From an uncultured Parvularculaceae bacterium (GTDB lineage Bacteria; Pseudomonadota; Alphaproteobacteria; Caulobacterales; Parvularculaceae): DNA of 5,405 nucleotides. Location: contig CAMYNO010000166.1 in NCBI GenBank assembly GCA_947259815.1, positions 1-5,405 on the forward strand. The letters run 5' to 3'. Positions 5,003 through 5,405 of the stretch are shown piece by piece; the first letter of the stretch is position 1; each line of letters starts with the position of its first letter. The notes beneath the pieces were generated by a model. The model was not told where the DNA came from. It searched no databases and saw nothing but the letters and a program-made list of their open reading frames with translations. Made by a program: the position numbers and the translations under genes.

Positions 5003-5405
5003 TCAATCAATGGCGACGCCGGCGAGCGCGCGGGCGAACGCGTCGGCTCTGAACGGCTGGAGGTCGTCAACGCTTTCGCCGACGCCGATATAGTGGATCG
5101 GCAATCTGAATTTGTCGGCCAGCGCCACAAGGACGCCGCCGCGCGCTGTGCCGTCCAGCTTGGTCATGACGAGGCCGGTTACGCCTGCAATTTCCGAAAA
5201 GACTTGGGCCTGGCTGACGGCGTTTTGTCCGACGGTCGCATCAAGGACGAGTACAACGTCATGAGGCGCGCTTTCGTCCAGTTTTTTCAAAACCCGGACG
5301 ATCTTGGCAAGTTCGTCCATCAACGCCGTTTTATTTTGAAGGCGACCCGCGGTGTCGATCAGCAAAATGTCGGTTCCGCTTTCCTGCGCCTGTTTCACGG
5401 CGTCG
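5003..5405 (-). CDS. ftsY: Signal recognition particle receptor FtsY, C-terminal part (cut by right edge)
   Basis: These are the last 133 or so codons of FtsY, the SRP-type GTPase that receives ribosome-nascent chain complexes at the inner membrane and delivers them to the translocon with Ffh. The frame stays open to the right edge (D-A-V-K before the visible part), so the apparent GTG start at 5398 is an internal valine. GTPase motifs are present: LLIDTAGRLQNK (G3), VLDATVGQNA (SRP-GTPase insertion region), TKLDGTARGG (G4 plus the SRP signature) and GVGESVDDLQPF (G5 and closing loop). The N domain, P-loop and any acidic A domain lie outside the window. The C-terminus, ALAGVAID, is normal for the family. 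It is followed by yciB in the same orientation, an association I recall from other alphaproteobacteria. Confidence 0.96.
   Translation of the reverse strand, partial: DAVKQAQESGTDILLIDTAGRLQNKTALMDELAKIVRVLKKLDESAPHDVVLVLDATVGQNAVSQAQVFSEIAGVTGLVMTKLDGTARGGVLVALADKFRLPIHYIGVGESVDDLQPFRADAFARALAGVAID

Noticed and set aside
5396..5398. GTG at 5398 as the start of a short - strand GTPase gene
   Set aside because: The frame is open beyond it (D-A before V-K-Q-A-Q) and the sequence is mid-domain FtsY, so this codon is an internal valine of a gene cut by the window edge.

Overview
The window reads as ordinary chromosome from a GC-rich alphaproteobacterium. The evidence is the ftsY-yciB pair, a UspA of the alphaproteobacterial type (GPGPLVS and PIPVVIVPG motifs), a NUDIX enzyme whose PKIVVG, EPRKGFWTLPAG and SVPRISQVQL motifs I associate with that class, and intergenic palindromes resembling those scattered through alphaproteobacterial genomes. 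I cannot name the genus. No tRNA, rRNA, CRISPR array, transposase or phage gene is visible.

Layout from left to right. (1) The 3' part of an exonuclease III gene (xthA-like) runs on the + strand into a small DUF2165-type membrane protein; the ribosome binding site of the second overlaps the stop codon of the first. (2) Facing them on the - strand is a two-gene unit, uspA followed by a kynureninase-like PLP enzyme. These two genes share a reading frame and are separated only by a TAA stop and one codon. (3) Upstream of uspA, a strong hairpin terminator closes a separate - strand gene, a MarR-family regulator with a histone H1-like Lys/Arg tail. (4) A 264-base divergent intergenic region (from the marR start to the preferred NUDIX start) holds a candidate marR promoter overlapped by an imperfect palindrome. 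(5) A + strand NUDIX hydrolase follows. (6) It converges on yciB (septation protein A family), which lies just downstream of the 3' part of ftsY, the SRP receptor GTPase. The NUDIX/yciB gap is almost entirely two related palindromic modules.

The genes do not form one pathway. Sensible transcription units are xthA-DUF2165, uspA-aminotransferase, marR alone, NUDIX alone, and ftsY-yciB. The points most worth following are the paired palindromic modules, whose arms differ from each other yet each stay self-complementary, the basic tail on the MarR regulator, and a Cys-containing insertion in YciB. I saw no clear sign of an entirely new biological system.
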